Of a stretch of 64,000 bases of DNA, positions 1 through 11,680 are shown one piece after another (position 1 is the stretch's first letter; every line of letters begins with the position of its first letter). A model generated the notes under the pieces. The model had not been told where the DNA came from. It made no database searches and worked only from the letters and a program-made list of their open reading frames with translations. Origin of the DNA: Guillardia theta CCMP2712 (lineage: Eukaryota; Cryptophyceae; Pyrenomonadales; Geminigeraceae); NCBI RefSeq assembly GCF_000315625.1, contig NW_005434673.1:763023-827022 (forward strand), given 5' to 3'. Made by a program: the position numbers and the translations under genes.

Positions 1-145
1 TCAAGTGTTTGCTTATCCTCTTGACCGCATCCTTCGACCTCGGTACTTGCCTCTTTGTTCCCTCCTCCTCCTCTCCTTGTTGTTACTTCCCCATTATTTC
101 TCTCCCGCTCTCCTCCTTTCTCTCGCTTCTTCTGTCTCTCGTCAG

Positions 146-1294
146 AAGCTGAAAGTGTTTTCAGCTTGCTATTCATGCGCTACCTCGAGATTCCCGTCAC
201 TTCCAAACCGCTCGAATGGTCTACTTCTCTCCCTTCTACATTGTTCTTCCTCCTCTCTCCCTCCCTCTCTCCCACCCACCCACCCACCCTCTCCCTCTCC
301 CTCTCCCTCTCCCTCCCGTTTTTCCTCCTGTCTCAACTTGTCGCTTGCAGGATCATCGCACCAACCGATCAAAGCTTCTGCGAGGTCACGTTGGGAGGCA
401 TCAGGTGAAGTAGAATGTTCTAGAACATGTTTTTTCCTCCTCCTCTCCTGTGATGCGCTTCTACTGTTCTTCCTTCACTTCTCCTCTTCTCCTCCCTAAC
501 TCCACTTGTATGCAATCTCCTCCTCCTCCTCCTCCTCCTCCTCCTGCCCCTGCTCCCTCTCTTCCTCCTACACCTTCTCACTTGCTTGCTCTCTCGCCCC
601 ATTTCTGACTTGTCTTCAAGGCTGGAGCTCTACAATCAGTTTCTCCAACAACTTCCTCCCAGTTCACAGCTGCCAGAACCTCGCAAGCGGAAGGTGAGAC
701 AATCACCTCGTCCCTCCCCACCCTTCTCTCCTTCTCTCTTCCCTCCCAGCCTCTCTCTCCCTCCTCTCCTTCTCTCTTCCCTCCCAGCCTCTCTCTCCCT
801 CCCCTCCCCCCCCGTTCTCTCCTCTCCTCTCCATCTCCTCTTTCTTCCCCGCTTGTCGTCCTCTTTCCTCTCTACTTCGCCGCATCTAACGAGCTTCGCA
901 GGTCAGAGTACAGGGAGCAGCGCTAGCGCGTCCTCAGGTGCCCTCCGCGCCCCCTCCCCCTCCCCCATCTCCTCGAGGGTTTGACGTCCTTGCAGACCCT
1001 CAGCAAGGTCAACCTCCAGCTCAAGGGCGACTGTCACTTCCCCGGTAGCTGCTCGCTGACTCACCCAGGATGTGGGGGAGAGGGAGGAAGCAAGAGAGGG
1101 GGGGGAAAGGAGGGTAGGCGAGGCGAGGAGAGAGGCGGGTAGCAGCGGCGCGGCGGCGGCGGCGGCGGTGATGGTGGTGGTGGTGGTGGTGGTGATGATG
1201 ATGATGATAAGGAAGAGGAGGAGGAGGAGAGAAAGGAGGTCGATGATTGGATTTTGCAGGGTTTCACGCACGGCTGAAGGAGCTGAAAACTTAG
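146..1294 (+). CDS. 3' part of an unrecognised multi-exon gene
   Basis: I do not recognise the product. Six exons join in one open frame: 146-218, 351-404, 621-693, 902-937, 996-1071 and 1260-1294, ending at TAG 1292-1294. Every junction is GT-AG and the phases agree (2/1, 2/1, 0/0, 0/0, 1/2), which random pyrimidine-rich DNA would rarely give. The peptide runs through RYLEIPVTSKPLEW, CEVTLGGIR, LELYNQFLQQLPPSSQLP, a basic PRKRK patch and ends HARLKELKT. No domain is identified. An in-frame ATG at 174 could be internal; more exons probably lie upstream of the window. The introns are long CT-rich tracts, unlike the 45-55 nt introns elsewhere. Exon chain moderately secure, function unknown. Confidence 0.5.
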
Positions 1295-1736
1295 TTGGCT
1301 CCCTAACTTGTTTACTTCAACTGTACAAAGACGAGAATAAAACGTTTCCCTGAGTAGTCAATCCGACCATCCTATTGAGATTATACTTGTTGTTCCTTGT
1401 TTCCCCATCATCCTCGCTCACAATCCCTCGTCACCGCCCACCTTCCACCACTTGACCCTCCCTCCTCCTCCTCCCCCCCCCTCTCTCCCTCCTTCCCTAT
1501 TCCCTCCGCCCTCGCTCTCCTTCCTGCCCTCTTTCCTCTCCCTCTTCATCTCCCTCTCCCTCTCCCTCTTCATCTCCCTCCTCTCTCCCTCTCCCTCTCC
1601 CTCTCCCTCTCCTACGCCCTCTCCCTCTCCCTCCTGCATTCGCAGTGGCGCAAGCAAACCCCGACAGTCTGTGCGGTAGGGGTACTATACCAGACAAAAA
1701 GGGGGGTAGGGATAAGGAGAAGTACTGGGTCCCGCA

Positions 1737-1841
1737 ATGGCAGAGGAGGGGCACAGCTCGTTGTGGCTCATCGTGATGGGGATCGCAGCAGCGCATGTGG
1801 CGGCTCTCTGCTACTGGGTCTACAGGTTGTCATGCAGATAG
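1737..1841 (+). CDS. possible 34-residue single-span membrane peptide
   Basis: A short frame opens with ATG in a good eukaryotic context (CCCGCAATGG) and ends at TAG 1839-1841. It has an acidic start (MAEEGHSS), one hydrophobic stretch (LWLIVMGIAAAHVAALCYWV) and a short basic tail. That is the layout of a small tail- or signal-anchored membrane subunit, but I cannot name a family. It could also be the last exon of an unseen gene, or chance. The sequence just upstream (GGTAGGGGTACTATACC, 1677 on) resembles G-rich GGTAC-containing stretches in other intergenic regions of the window. Confidence 0.3.
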   Translation: MAEEGHSSLWLIVMGIAAAHVAALCYWVYRLSCR

Positions 1842-2210
1842 TGCGATGATGAGAGAGAGAATGAGACCTGCACCGAGTCCTCGCTGATCGCCTCCTGACT
1901 CCTTGCCGCCCACCCCAACCTCTGACGGCTGTCGATTTGTTCTTTTTACCTCTGTCATTTCTTGTTTCCTTGATGTGAGTTGTATGAGAAAGGAAAGGCG
2001 ACATATCAGGGCTATGTGCTGACTGCTTTGCTGATGCCATGTTGCTGACGCAGGGTTGCCGTTCCTGACAAGGAGAGGAAGGAGAAGTAAGGTAGGAAGA
2101 GCAAAGCTCTTTCGCAAGGACATGTGACGACCAAGCAACATCATCAGGAGGATTTCCATTCTCGTTATGTTTTCCTATGTTATCAGACAAGTGCTTGCAA
2201 CCTCGAGGCG
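1842..2210. other. intergenic stretch, nothing recognised
   Basis: Between the small frame ending at 1841 and the stop of the EF-hand gene at 2211. Open frames here on the minus strand are low-complexity and lack convincing splice partners. I see no RNA gene or repeat. Confidence 0.4.
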
Positions 2211-3587
2211 TTACTGTTGCTCCTCTTTCGACGTCTTGGAAAGTTCCTCCTGCAGCTTTTTGACCGTGTCGTACCGCTGGAACTGAATCTGAAAGTTTCT
2301 TTTCATGAAGTTTGACATGCGAATAAACTGATCGCTCATCACGTCCAGGACCTGCGGGTCATCAAGTTCAGAGCCCGAGACGTCGACGCCTCACCACACC
2401 TCCTGCGCTGACTCTGACGAGAACCAGACTGCCAAGTACGGCTTGTAGCGTTGAACGATCCTCTTTGACAGCAGATGAGAGGGAGAGGAGCAGAGGGAAA
2501 GGAGCATCGCAAGGAGAAGAGTGAACCTGCAGCTCGTTGGCTGTCAGCCGATCCCCTTCCACCAGGTCCAGGTCGTCGAGGATAGACTGGAGGGTCTGGA
2601 GCCAAGTGACGTCAGCAGACGGGACAAGAGGCGAGGCGCTCGACACCTCCGGCGGCAGTCGGATGTCAAACTCAGCCAACGCCGACCTCAAGTCCTCCTT
2701 GCTCATCGTCCCGTCCCCGCTGCTGTCATACTCTAGGAAAACGTCGAAGACCTGCAAACCGATGAGCTGCATGCCCAGCTAGAGGCCAGCTAGAGGCCAG
2801 CTAGAGGCCAGCTGCAGCATGCGAGTGATACCGCTTCGTTTGTTCTCGACACTCGGCTCTTGAAGAGCTCTGCTTTGTCTTTCCACTGGTTCAACCGTCG
2901 CTGCTTCTCCTCCGCTAACTGCAGGGCAAGTGAGGGGGAACAAATGAACCACGTCGGCCTCTCAACCTCCTCCGTCAGCTCCTCCTGCGATCTCGCCATC
3001 TCCTTCCATTGCTCTATCTTCTCGAACTGCCTCTGCTTCTTCCCCGGCTGCTTCTGCGACTTCAAGTGCAGATCAGAGTACGGTTCAACGCTCACTGGGC
3101 AGTCCTCCGGATGCCTCACCGTAGTTTCAAAGGGATCGCTTGCAATGATGGATGGTATTGCAATAGTTTCTTCCTTGGTTGGAGGCTCTTCACTTGCTTC
3201 AACCCGGTTCTCATCACTCTCGACCAGGACCGATCTTTGCGCTTGCACGGAAGCCTTCCTCTCACAGATTTGAATCGCAATGCGAAGAGCTTCGTCCTCG
3301 GGGAGATTGAATCGCTCTATCACTCGCTTCACTTCCTTCTGCAGCATCTCGTCGTGCAGCTCGACGTTCCCGTTCGCACTCGACGCTCTCGCCAGGCTCC
3401 GCCTTGTGGTGGGTCTAGAGGCGTCAAGCTGAGTGACTTGTGTGTGGAGACAGACTGGCCGAGGGCAGGACAAGCTTGAAGGGCGCAAGGAAGAAGGAGC
3501 TTGATAGCAGGAGGTTGGTGTGCATGTTACGATCGCCGTCGCCGCCATGGCCGTCGCTCGCATCGCCCATCCTAGATGTTCCCGCAT
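2211..3587 (-). CDS. EF-hand coiled-coil protein with N-terminal targeting-like segment
   Basis: Minus-strand gene starting at ATG 3587 (or the internal ATG a few codons on) and stopping at 2211. The N-terminus MRATAMAATAIVTC followed by a Ser/Pro-rich stretch looks like a secretory or plastid-targeting presequence. A charged helical middle follows (NLPEDEALRIAIQICERK; KQRRLNQWKDKAELFK). After an 80-nt intron (2752-2831) comes an EF-hand: FDVFLEYDSSGDGTMSKEDL, whose loop DSSGDGTMSKED has good calcium ligands but Asp instead of Glu at position 12. A weaker second hand, LDDLDLVEGDRLTANELQ, follows a short intron. The last exon (2211-2351) gives a helical tail ending SKTSKEEQQ. Calcium-binding role is known for the fold; partner and pathway are unknown. 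Confidence 0.7.
2774..2814. repeat. three tandem copies of an 11-bp unit inside an intron
   Basis: The + strand reads CCAGCTAGAGG three times in direct succession, followed by CCAGCTGCAG. It sits in the 80-nt intron of the EF-hand gene and accounts for about half of it. The unit contains the partial palindrome AGCT. Confidence 0.8.
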
Positions 3588-3670
3588 GGCCCCACCTTTT
3601 ATGAGTAAAGGAGGGGTACAAATGAAGAGAAAAGGGTGGGTGGGGTTGTGGGTTGGTCGGATCGCGTGCC

Positions 3671-5360
3671 ATGGGCAAGAAGAAACGTGGCTTCAAGGTG
3701 ATGTGGGAGGAGGAGCAGGAGCAGGAGGAGCAGGAGAGCAGGAGCAGGAGATTGGAGTAGAGGAGGAGGAGGAGGAGGAGGAGGGATGAGAACGTGTGGC
3801 TAGGACGAGGAGGAAGGCATTTAGTTGTCAGACAGTTGGAAGGAGGGGAAGGAGGAAGAGGATGGGAGGGATGCTGTTGTCGAAGGCCTGAAATCAACTT
3901 CGCAGGTCGCAAAGGCCGATGAGCAGACTAAGGCTTGGCCGAAGCATGAACAGGACGAAGAGGACGACGACGTAGATGCGATCAGAAGGGCGAACCGAGC
4001 TGCTATCCTGAAGCGACAATCATCCGAAACAAAGAGAGAGAAGCAGGAGCAGAGAAAGAAGGCACGGAAGGAAGCAGGAGAGGGAGGGGCAGGCAAACAG
4101 AAGCTCTCCAAGAAGCGAGAGGAGAGTGGCAAGAAGCTCTCCAAGAAGCGAGAGGAGAGTGGCAAGAAGCAACCTCGCGCAGCTGCGAGACAGCCCGGTA
4201 AAGCTGAGGCTGGCAAGAGCGAGAGCTCCAGTGAAATCGAGAGCGACGACTCGGGGGAGATGCGCCTGGAGTATCAAGAGAAGCAGAAGAGAGAAGCGAC
4301 TGAGCTAGACAGCGACGAGAGCGAGTACGACGAGATCCAGGTGGTGTTCGACAGCTTCAATCCGAAGGAAGAAGACTTCCATGGAATGAAGCTCTTCCTC
4401 CTCAACTTCCTTGACGGGGCTGAGTACAACTCATCCGAACTCTGCGACCTTGTCCTCGAGCAATCAGGGACAGTGGGAACAGTGGTGAAAGTGAAGGATG
4501 AAGAAGAAGTTTATGGTCTCATGTCGGTGATTAGCATGAAAGCAAACAGAGACAAGGAATGCCTGAAACAGATTCGCGATTTTATCCTCTCAAAGAGCTC
4601 CAAGCAAGCAAGTGCTTCGATTCAGTCAATCTTTGACAGCACAAACACCAACGTGGGGCTGATTGTCAGTGAGAGAATGATCAACATGCCTCAAGACATG
4701 GCTGTCCCTTTGATCAATAGCCTGTTCGATGAGATCGAAGGTGCCAAGAAGGCCAAGGTGATTTTCTGAGAGCGTGTCATGTGGCGTGAGGTGGTTCCAG
4801 TCAGGGGAGACGTACAAATTTGACAAGTTCGTGATTCTCACTCAAGTCCTCAAACCACATGTGAGGGAACCTTCCAAGGGGGAAAGTGGTCTGACCAAGG
4901 CAGGACGAGGAGAGAGCTGAGAAGCCGAAGAAGCAGAAGAAGAAGGAGGCGGAGCAAGGTGATATCGTCTATCTCAAGGTCAGGCTGGCGCGCCTCGCAT
5001 GCTCTTCTTACCTGTGACTGCAGGCAGAGGATGAAGTTTACAGCTCTCATGCAGATGTATCCCCCCCATATTCCTTGAATTCTCCCCTGCTCACTTGAGG
5101 TTTCAGCTCCAGTTCGATTTCCCGATGAGTAGCAAGCAGGGCGAGGACGGTCTGTTCTGGTACGGGAAGGTGCGGCCATGTGTGTTGCGACGCTTCTCGG
5201 TGATGTTTGCGGCAGGTCATGATCTTATCTGCCAACAAAGTGAACGCAGTCAAGAAGGGTGTTGTCGAGGTAATGGTGGTGAAGGGATGACGGGAGTTGT
5301 AACTGACTTCTTCAGCTAATTGGTGATGAAGCCTATAGAAATCAACTCGACCATGACTGA
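3671..5360 (+). CDS. BCP1: BCCIP/Bcp1-family protein
   Basis: Seven exons join in frame: 3671-3697, 3825-4757, 4801-4860, 4904-4978, 5107-5169, 5216-5269 and 5316-5360, about 418 residues. The first exon encodes only MGKKKRGFK. The first half is acidic and lysine-rich (nuclear type). The second half carries the BCCIP signature: FNPKEEDFHGMKLFLLNFLD, then NVGLIVSERMINMPQDMAVP, then YKFDKFVILTQVLKPH, and the C-terminal VMILSANKVNAVKKGV that matches the family's last strand and helix. In yeast Bcp1 is a nuclear protein that chaperones Rpl23 and is needed for Mss4 export; mammalian BCCIP binds BRCA2 and p21. Only family membership is visible here. Introns are 43-128 nt. Confidence 0.9.
4106..4171 (+). 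repeat. 33-bp in-frame tandem duplication in the BCP1 gene
   Basis: The unit AAGCTCTCCAAGAAGCGAGA plus 13 further bases occurs twice in tandem with no visible difference. It encodes two consecutive copies of KLSKKREESGK in the lysine-rich linker. This is a recent slippage-type duplication in a disordered region. Confidence 0.85.
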
Positions 5361-5474
5361 AGCTGGGTTGAATTTTTATTCTGTATCTTGACCGCCCTTC
5401 ACTCTCACAATATAATACAATTTTCCCTGCTGCAATACAAACTTGAACATCCCTTGCTATGACAAATCGGACAT

Positions 5475-6826
5475 TCAGAAGGCTCCCCGGCTGTCTTGGC
5501 GCTGCATCAGAACAAATACGTCTTCCCTCTTGTCAGAATCCAAAAGAACAACCCAAACTGAGTAAACCTCGTCAAACACAAGCAATGAACTGCAAGGCCG
5601 TGGGGTTACCAGGGATCCGCTCGTGTGAGCAGCATTGCCATAAGTGAGATCTCCGACAAGGAGTCCGATGCAATCCTGAGTAAAGTTACAATGGTTACAT
5701 CAGGTGCTCTGAGAACTAGTTGGCATCTCACCTTTCCCAAGAACATCAGCCCCAGGGCAGCGGCCGGGACAGGGAAGATCGCGTAAATCAAAATGATGCG
5801 ACTGCAAAAGAAGCAAACGTCAGCTGTATCAATCATCTACCTACAGAGCAACTATCGCTTTCCGCCTGGATCATCTAGTCCCTCACCTTGGATATGTCAG
5901 GATGTTGTAGGCAACCACAGCATTGACTGCGCCGCTGCAACATCGCCGTCATTATACGAACATAAACTTGCAACTTTCTTGCCTCGCACCCAACCCCAAC
6001 TGATAGGGCGAGTACCGGACCTTCTCCGGGGCAATGCGCGGCCAGAGCACTTGGAAGATGCTGGATACAAGCCCTCCTCCCACCTTCACTTAAGTCATCC
6101 TCCTCCTTCTCCCCATCCTCCTCCTCCTACATAGAGCGCGAGGAACTTGCGACCTCCCAGGATGCGGAGCGTTTCGGCTCCGAAGAACCAGAGGCAGCAC
6201 ATGTTGGCGCCGAGATGAACCCAATCGTAATGAGAAAAGAAAGATGTGATGATGGTATGAAATCTCCCCTCCTGTGTGACTGCTGCTGTCGATATTGCAA
6301 AGTTCTTGGCCATAAATCTCCTCCAGGACAGGTTTTGCCACATGCAGAAAACCACCACGTTAACTGACAGAATGGACCACAGGGCGTACTTGTCGATGAA
6401 TGTCTCTCTTGCCTCTTCCTCGTGATTCTTGTCTTCATGATGATAACTTCTCTTGTTCGCCCTATCAGTCGAAACTGTCGACGGCTGTGTTACTCTGGTC
6501 TTCAGGGCCATTGGCCTATTCGTGCCGATGGGATGATGAAGACTGCGAGTGTCGAAGTGAGCCATCGGATACAACCTCCAGTACGACATTCTCTGGAGAT
6601 GTGAATGGGCAAACAGCCGGCCATATGACACTGGCGGAATCTGGGGTTGACTTTGCATAGTTCGAAGATCACGTACCAGGGGACCCGTTCTCGTGCTGAC
6701 TTGAGGGAACAACGCTCTGGGTACAGGGAAGCCTGGACCTTTCCTTGACCATGTGGTATATACTACGGCCATTCTCCTCGCTTGATTGATTGAAATCACT
6801 CCCACACTTTGGAGCAGCGAGCTCAT
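5475..6826 (-). CDS. mitochondrial-type rhomboid protease (PARL/Pcp1-like)
   Basis: Intramembrane serine protease. Minus-strand exons 6131-6826, 5983-6083, 5887-5934, 5732-5801, 5610-5675 and 5475-5501 keep one frame. A basic, Ser/Arg-rich N-terminus of about 125 residues suits a mitochondrial presequence. Membrane segments follow, with the rhomboid HxxxN motif in YDWVHLGANMC, the active-site motif GASGAVNAVVAY and the catalytic histidine in GNAAHTSGSL, the same order as PARL. The AGC codon of the catalytic serine is split between exons by a 48-nt intron at 5935-5982 that begins GC instead of GT. The last exon adds only RQDSRGAF. ATG 6826 is used because the codon at 6832 is GTG. PARL-type enzymes cleave inner-membrane proteins; the substrate here is unknown. 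Confidence 0.88.
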
Positions 6827-6832
6827 GCTCAC

Positions 6833-8129
6833 TTCTGATCAAAGTTTGCTCGTAAAACCTTCTTCCAGTATTCTGCAGCAGTTTTTTTACGTATGACAGT
6901 GTTCTGATACACTCTGAAACTTGTATGACATCATCTTCTATTCTCCTCACTGCATCATTGCTTTTCCTCCTCTCCGTTCTTCTGCTGCTCCTCCTCCACA
7001 CACTCACAATGACCGCAAGGGTGCATGCATGTGGCCGCAACGAATTCGTTACGGATCTCAACGGACCCGGCCGCCGGGCCGCCCGGGCCGGGCGGGCCGC
7101 CGTGTCACTCAGGGGCGGCCGAGACGGTGATATACCGACGCCGGGCGGGCCCAGAGTAAATGGTTGAAGGCCCTCTTCATAATTTGATCTATAATGATCC
7201 TGAGCAAGTCTTTGCTTGACGCTAGTTACAGTCACTCAAGTTAAGTTAAAACTGATGCCAGCACGGAGCCCATGAGCGGATAGCGCGGCGCAACCTATCA
7301 TCCTGCATGCGGCATACGATGCCCAGGCTCAGCGGCTCGGATCTTCGGAGTCGCTCACCGTGGCACTGATGAAGCGTAACCGTTTAACGGTCAGTGTGAG
7401 GAATGGGATGAGGCCCTCGGATGCGGCACTGGCAGATCCGATCCATCCACTCTAAGCGTGTCACGAACTCTAATTCGAGGGGGTGGGGGTTATCAAATAC
7501 CCGGTACCTTTCAGTCTCTGGCCGATAGAAAAAAGGGGGTACAGATTCAAGAATAAGGCCAATGGTCCAGGCCTTCCCGCGCAGCCGAAGGGCAACATGG
7601 CGCGAGTCAATGCAATAATAGGTGGAGGGAAGGGGGAGGGGGGGATTGGTGGGGAGGGAGGAGGAGGAGAAGGAGGAGGAGGCTATCAGGGGAAGAAGAT
7701 GGAAGAATGGTCTAACAATGAGAAGCTCTGAGAGGAGAAGGCAGGAGCATCCTTCTCCTGAGAGAGATGGGGTAGGTTCCGAATAGGGCGTCATGAAATG
7801 GAGGGATGCGGGGGGGGGGATCGATGAGAGAAGTGCCGTGGGGAGGACAGATGCAAGAAGGCGAGTGAAATTTCTATGAGAAGGATACTATAGAAGAAGA
7901 AAAAGAAGAAGATTTTCACCAGGAGAAAGGTTATCCTCCTTATTAGGCTACCACAACGATTTAGTGTGAGTAAATGATGCTGTAGGAAGTCAGAACAGTT
8001 TTTTTTTCGACACAAAATGCTTGTTAGATCAATTTTATGAATGAGTTGCATACAAGTCAAGATATTCTTCTGCTAAATACATATCTTGACAAATGGAACT
8101 CATGGTGTAACTGCTTTCTGTTGCTTTAG
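6833..8129. promoter_or_regulatory. divergent intergenic region between rhomboid and BRCT genes
   Basis: About 1.3 kb separating two divergent gene starts, with no convincing coding exon. It holds a very GC-rich island at about 7060-7155, GCAACCT/GTAACC words with GTTTAACGG near 7376-7392, a G-rich GGTACC segment (7500-7550), a purine run of GGA/GGG repeats (7618-7690) and an A/T-rich stretch (7890-8100) next to the BRCT start. Both promoters presumably lie here, an inference from position. Confidence 0.5.
7060..7155. promoter_or_regulatory. GC-rich palindromic island 1
   Basis: Dense overlapping GGCCCGG/CCGGGC palindromes (CCGGCCGCCGGGCCGCCCGG), followed by GTCACTCAGG and CGCCGGGCGGGCCC. 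It lies between two divergent genes. The same kind of island recurs near 22155, 29940, 49060, 51270, 55260 and 61455, each on the 5' side of a gene. Confidence 0.5.
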
Positions 8130-11100
8130 ATGAGTCCGCGGAAACCAGCAGATGGAATCTTCCAAGGATGCTTCTTCTCTGTCGACCCGGAAGTTGACGA
8201 GACAAACTCACAAGACATTGGGGATGATGGTTTGGAGGACCTCATCAAGTCCGTCGTTGAGAGGGGGGGGAAGATGGATGATGTGAACTTCACACATCTT
8301 ATCACTGACAAGGAGGATATGAGCCAAGTCAGAATCGACTCCGTGGAACTGAGACCGAGGATTGTGAACCTCAAGTGGATTAGAGAGTGCTTGCGGTGAC
8401 TTGAACATTCTTGTGGTTTGCTGTGTCTGATTTCTTGTCTCAACGCAGAAAGAACTGTAGATTGCCTGAGCTCGCAGAGCAGGACTTGGATGTTCTGTTG
8501 CACAGTCCTGATCTCTCCAAAAAAATATTTGCTGACAGCTTGATATGCATCTTGAACGTGCCCCCTAAGGTTGAAGAATTAGTGCGCAATGGAATCGAAC
8601 TCCTCGGGGGTCGTGCGATTAGCGAATTCACAAATCAGTGTACGCATGTCATTGCTGGTTTTGTGCGGGGGCCAGACTGTCAGAAAGCTATTGATTCTTC
8701 TCAAACCAAAATTTTGCCCATAAAGTGGTATGTAGACTGCATCAAAGAGCAGCATCTCTGCTCCGATTCAAAGTATGATCTTCGTTGTCTTTTGGAGAAC
8801 TCTGAAAGCAGAGTGGACTTGTCAAGATTGAAAGATTTCCAGTGTCAGGTAATCCAAAGATTCAGTTTTAGGATGATTGATCTCTATTGAAAGGCCTTTT
8901 CGGGAAACACATTTCACTTGTCTCCCTCTCTGAGAAGTTCTGACATTGTAAGTTGTGTGCCTCTTGGTTGGGCAAGGTGTAACGGTCTATAGGTGGAGAG
9001 ATGGATCCTAGCTGCTGGGGGATCGTTCTGTGAAGCAACTTCATGCAATTACTACATCGTTGATCAATCTCATGACGAGCTTTCTCCTCAGCATGCGAAA
9101 TGTCGAACTCTGCAGTGGGTCAAAGAGTGCTTCCAGTTTTGTACTGTCATCTGGCCCAAGAAGAGCCTGGTTTGGAAGGGATGGACTTTTTATCCGTACA
9201 ACCAAGGCATGATAAGGGAAGGGGCTATCAAGCGAATCTCTGTCACGGGGTATACAGGGCAGTGCCGGGATATTTTGATCAAGATTATTCAGCTGAGTGG
9301 AGCTGAGGCGACAAAGGAGTTGACGAAAACCAACACACATCTGATTTCAACTACATGCACCTCAAAGAAGGTGAATGCTGCTCGTGACTGGGGTCTGAAG
9401 ATTATTGGTCATCAGTGGCTCATGGACAGTGTAGTGTCAGGAAAGTGGTTGAATGAGGAGGATTACAGCATCGAATCTTTGTTTTTTGCTGGAAACGAGG
9501 AAATGTGGACAAAGCTTGATCTCATGGCTTTGAGAAGTTTGCCTTTCATTCATCCCCTTGTTCTCGACGACTTCGGTCTTGAATGTTCTCGTTAATCTCC
9601 TGTTTCTTGACGTTTTCTGCAGAGAATGAATCAGCTGCAGCTGCTGCTACAGCTGCAGATGATGATCAAGTCTACCCTGATTCCCAGGTCATTATTCTTA
9701 TGGGCTTCATCGCACACTATCAAGAGTAACATTCTGGTCAGGAATGGACTGCAGAAGAAGATTCCAATGATCGTGCTTGCGAAGTAGACCGTCCCAGTCT
9801 GAACAAGTTTTCCTCTCAAGCAGCAGCCTCTGTTCTGAATAGCATGTATGGCACTCGCGCGGACGATCAAACGAGAGGGGTGGATGGATTTCTCAACGAT
9901 GGCGAATCTGCCGACTTGAGTGATGCTCCTCTCACTAGCGCCAGGAGACCAGCAGGGGCTGAGGCGACTGCAAGGATGCACTCCAATGATCGCGATGCGC
10001 CGCCAGTGAGCCATCGAATGAGTTCTAGCAGCCCTGCTGTAAGGGGGCAAGGAGGAAGCGTTGAAAAGTCGGTAACACACGGAAGGCTGGCACATAGAGT
10101 AGAGAGAGTTGCTAGTGGAGGACAAGGTCCGTCGCACCTCTACGATCGGTCGGGGATGCAGTCCGAGCATGACGTGCTGACATCAGTGGGTTCGAGTCAC
10201 CTCGCCAAGACCCCCAAGTTGACATCTGAGTCACCCGACTGTAGAGTCAATCTGTGCTCGAGGACAGATTTTATGTACAATGTTCACGATGAGGACGAGA
10301 CTTCAGATGAAAACGCTAGCGGCCATCGTGATGCTGAACCTGCTCCTCCCAGCAGGATCGCGAGCACAACCCCTTTGCAGTCTGCTCGCGTGGAAGCGTC
10401 AGCGAATTCGGAGAATGACGTGTTCGGATCTTTCCGCCGCAGCTACGGACGTCAAAGTCCGAAGGTTGTCAGCAATACCGCTGAGCATGTTCGTGCCAGC
10501 CCATCGTCAAGTTCTGCGCCCGCCTCCAACCAACGTACAAGTGCGAGGACTGGTGGGCCCAAGGACGGGCCTCCGGGCAGCGGGAGCGAATTGACTTGCC
10601 GGAACAGAAAAGACTCAGAGGAAGGGCGAGGTGAAGCGAGCAAGCTGACGAGCATCTCTCCTGCCACGAAGAATCAGATCCGCACGAGGAACCAGAAGCA
10701 AACCAACAAGACTTCTCCCTCGGCGCTGGTCGCAAGGCCTCAACCGTTTGTGCTGGTGTGCGGCAGGACAGCAGAGCGACAGGAGCAGGTGTCAATCGTG
10801 AGGAGGCTGGGAGGGAAGTCGGCATACTCGCATCACTTCGATCCGGACACCACCCATGTGCTCTGTACGGAACTCCGCAGGACCGAGAAGTTTCTGTGCG
10901 CCTGCGCCAAAGGCATCTGGATCCTGTGAGGCTGTTGAGGTTTAGAGGAAGGGCTGACATGCTCCTGCAGGAAGCCGGAGTACCTGCAAGCCTGCGCTCA
11001 GAACGGGCGATGGCTCGATCCCTCGGAGTACGAGTGGCACGAGCCCAAGAAGGAGAGCGCAGACACCAACTTGTGGCACGGGGCTCCGAGGCGATGGCGC

Positions 11101-11578
11101 TTGTTCCGTGAGAGGAACGGCCAGGGACCCTTCGAGGGTCAAAACTTTGTGATCCATGAGGGCACAAACCCGCCAGCAGCTGTTCTTGCCCAGGTCATCA
11201 CGGCAGGAGGAGGATCTTGCTCCATCTGCAGCGAGTCGTCGATACTCAGAAGCCTGTCGGAGAGCGCGAGAGAGTCGGTCACCATCCTCCTCCCGGAAGA
11301 CAGCGGCGAGCTCTCCGCAAGCTCCTCCCTCTCCAACGAGCGGCTCAAACTTGTCAGGGCCTCGTACATCCTAGATTTCATGTGAGCCGTTGGTGTGTCC
11401 ATGCATCTGACTGACGTCTGCGCTCAGATCGTGCAGGGAGCAGGTGTCGATGGACGACTACTTGGTCAGCTCAAGAGCTTCTGCCTCGACTCCCAAGACC
11501 AAGAAGCGCTCTGGTGGGAGAAGTGACGCAGAGCAAGGTAGCAAGACGAAGAGACAGAGAGTGAGAAGGAGCAAGTGA
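8130..11578 (+). CDS. multi-BRCT scaffold, TopBP1/Dpb11/Rad4-like
   Basis: Seven exons keep frame: 8130-8395, 8449-8848, 8993-9575, 9623-9687, 9742-10925, 10971-11381 and 11428-11578. At least four BRCT repeats fill the first half: the first ends IVNLKWIRECL, the second ends ILPIKWYVDCI, the third ends CRTLQWVKECF, the fourth ends IIGHQWLMDSV. Each shows the conserved Trp of helix 3. A long Ser/Arg-rich linker follows, then a C-terminal BRCT pair (PFVLVCGRTAERQEQV; KPEYLQACAQNGRWLDPSEY) and a basic tail with KTKKRS and KTKRQRVRRSK, likely nuclear localisation signals. Such proteins bind phosphopeptides and link replication initiation with checkpoint signalling. The start may be incomplete: GCTTTAG precedes the ATG and could be an acceptor. 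Confidence 0.8.
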
Positions 11579-11680
11579 AGTTGTCCTATTCATTAATCAA
11601 CATGGTGGTACCTCCTCTGTTCTGCTCTCTTGTCTTCTAGATCTTCTTGTAATTGACGCTCTTCTCCGTCTGCTCGAGGG

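Noticed and set aside
10185-10205. GGTTCGAGTC word resembling a tRNA T-arm
   Set aside because: It lies inside the BRCT gene's coding exon and no other tRNA arms can be folded around it.
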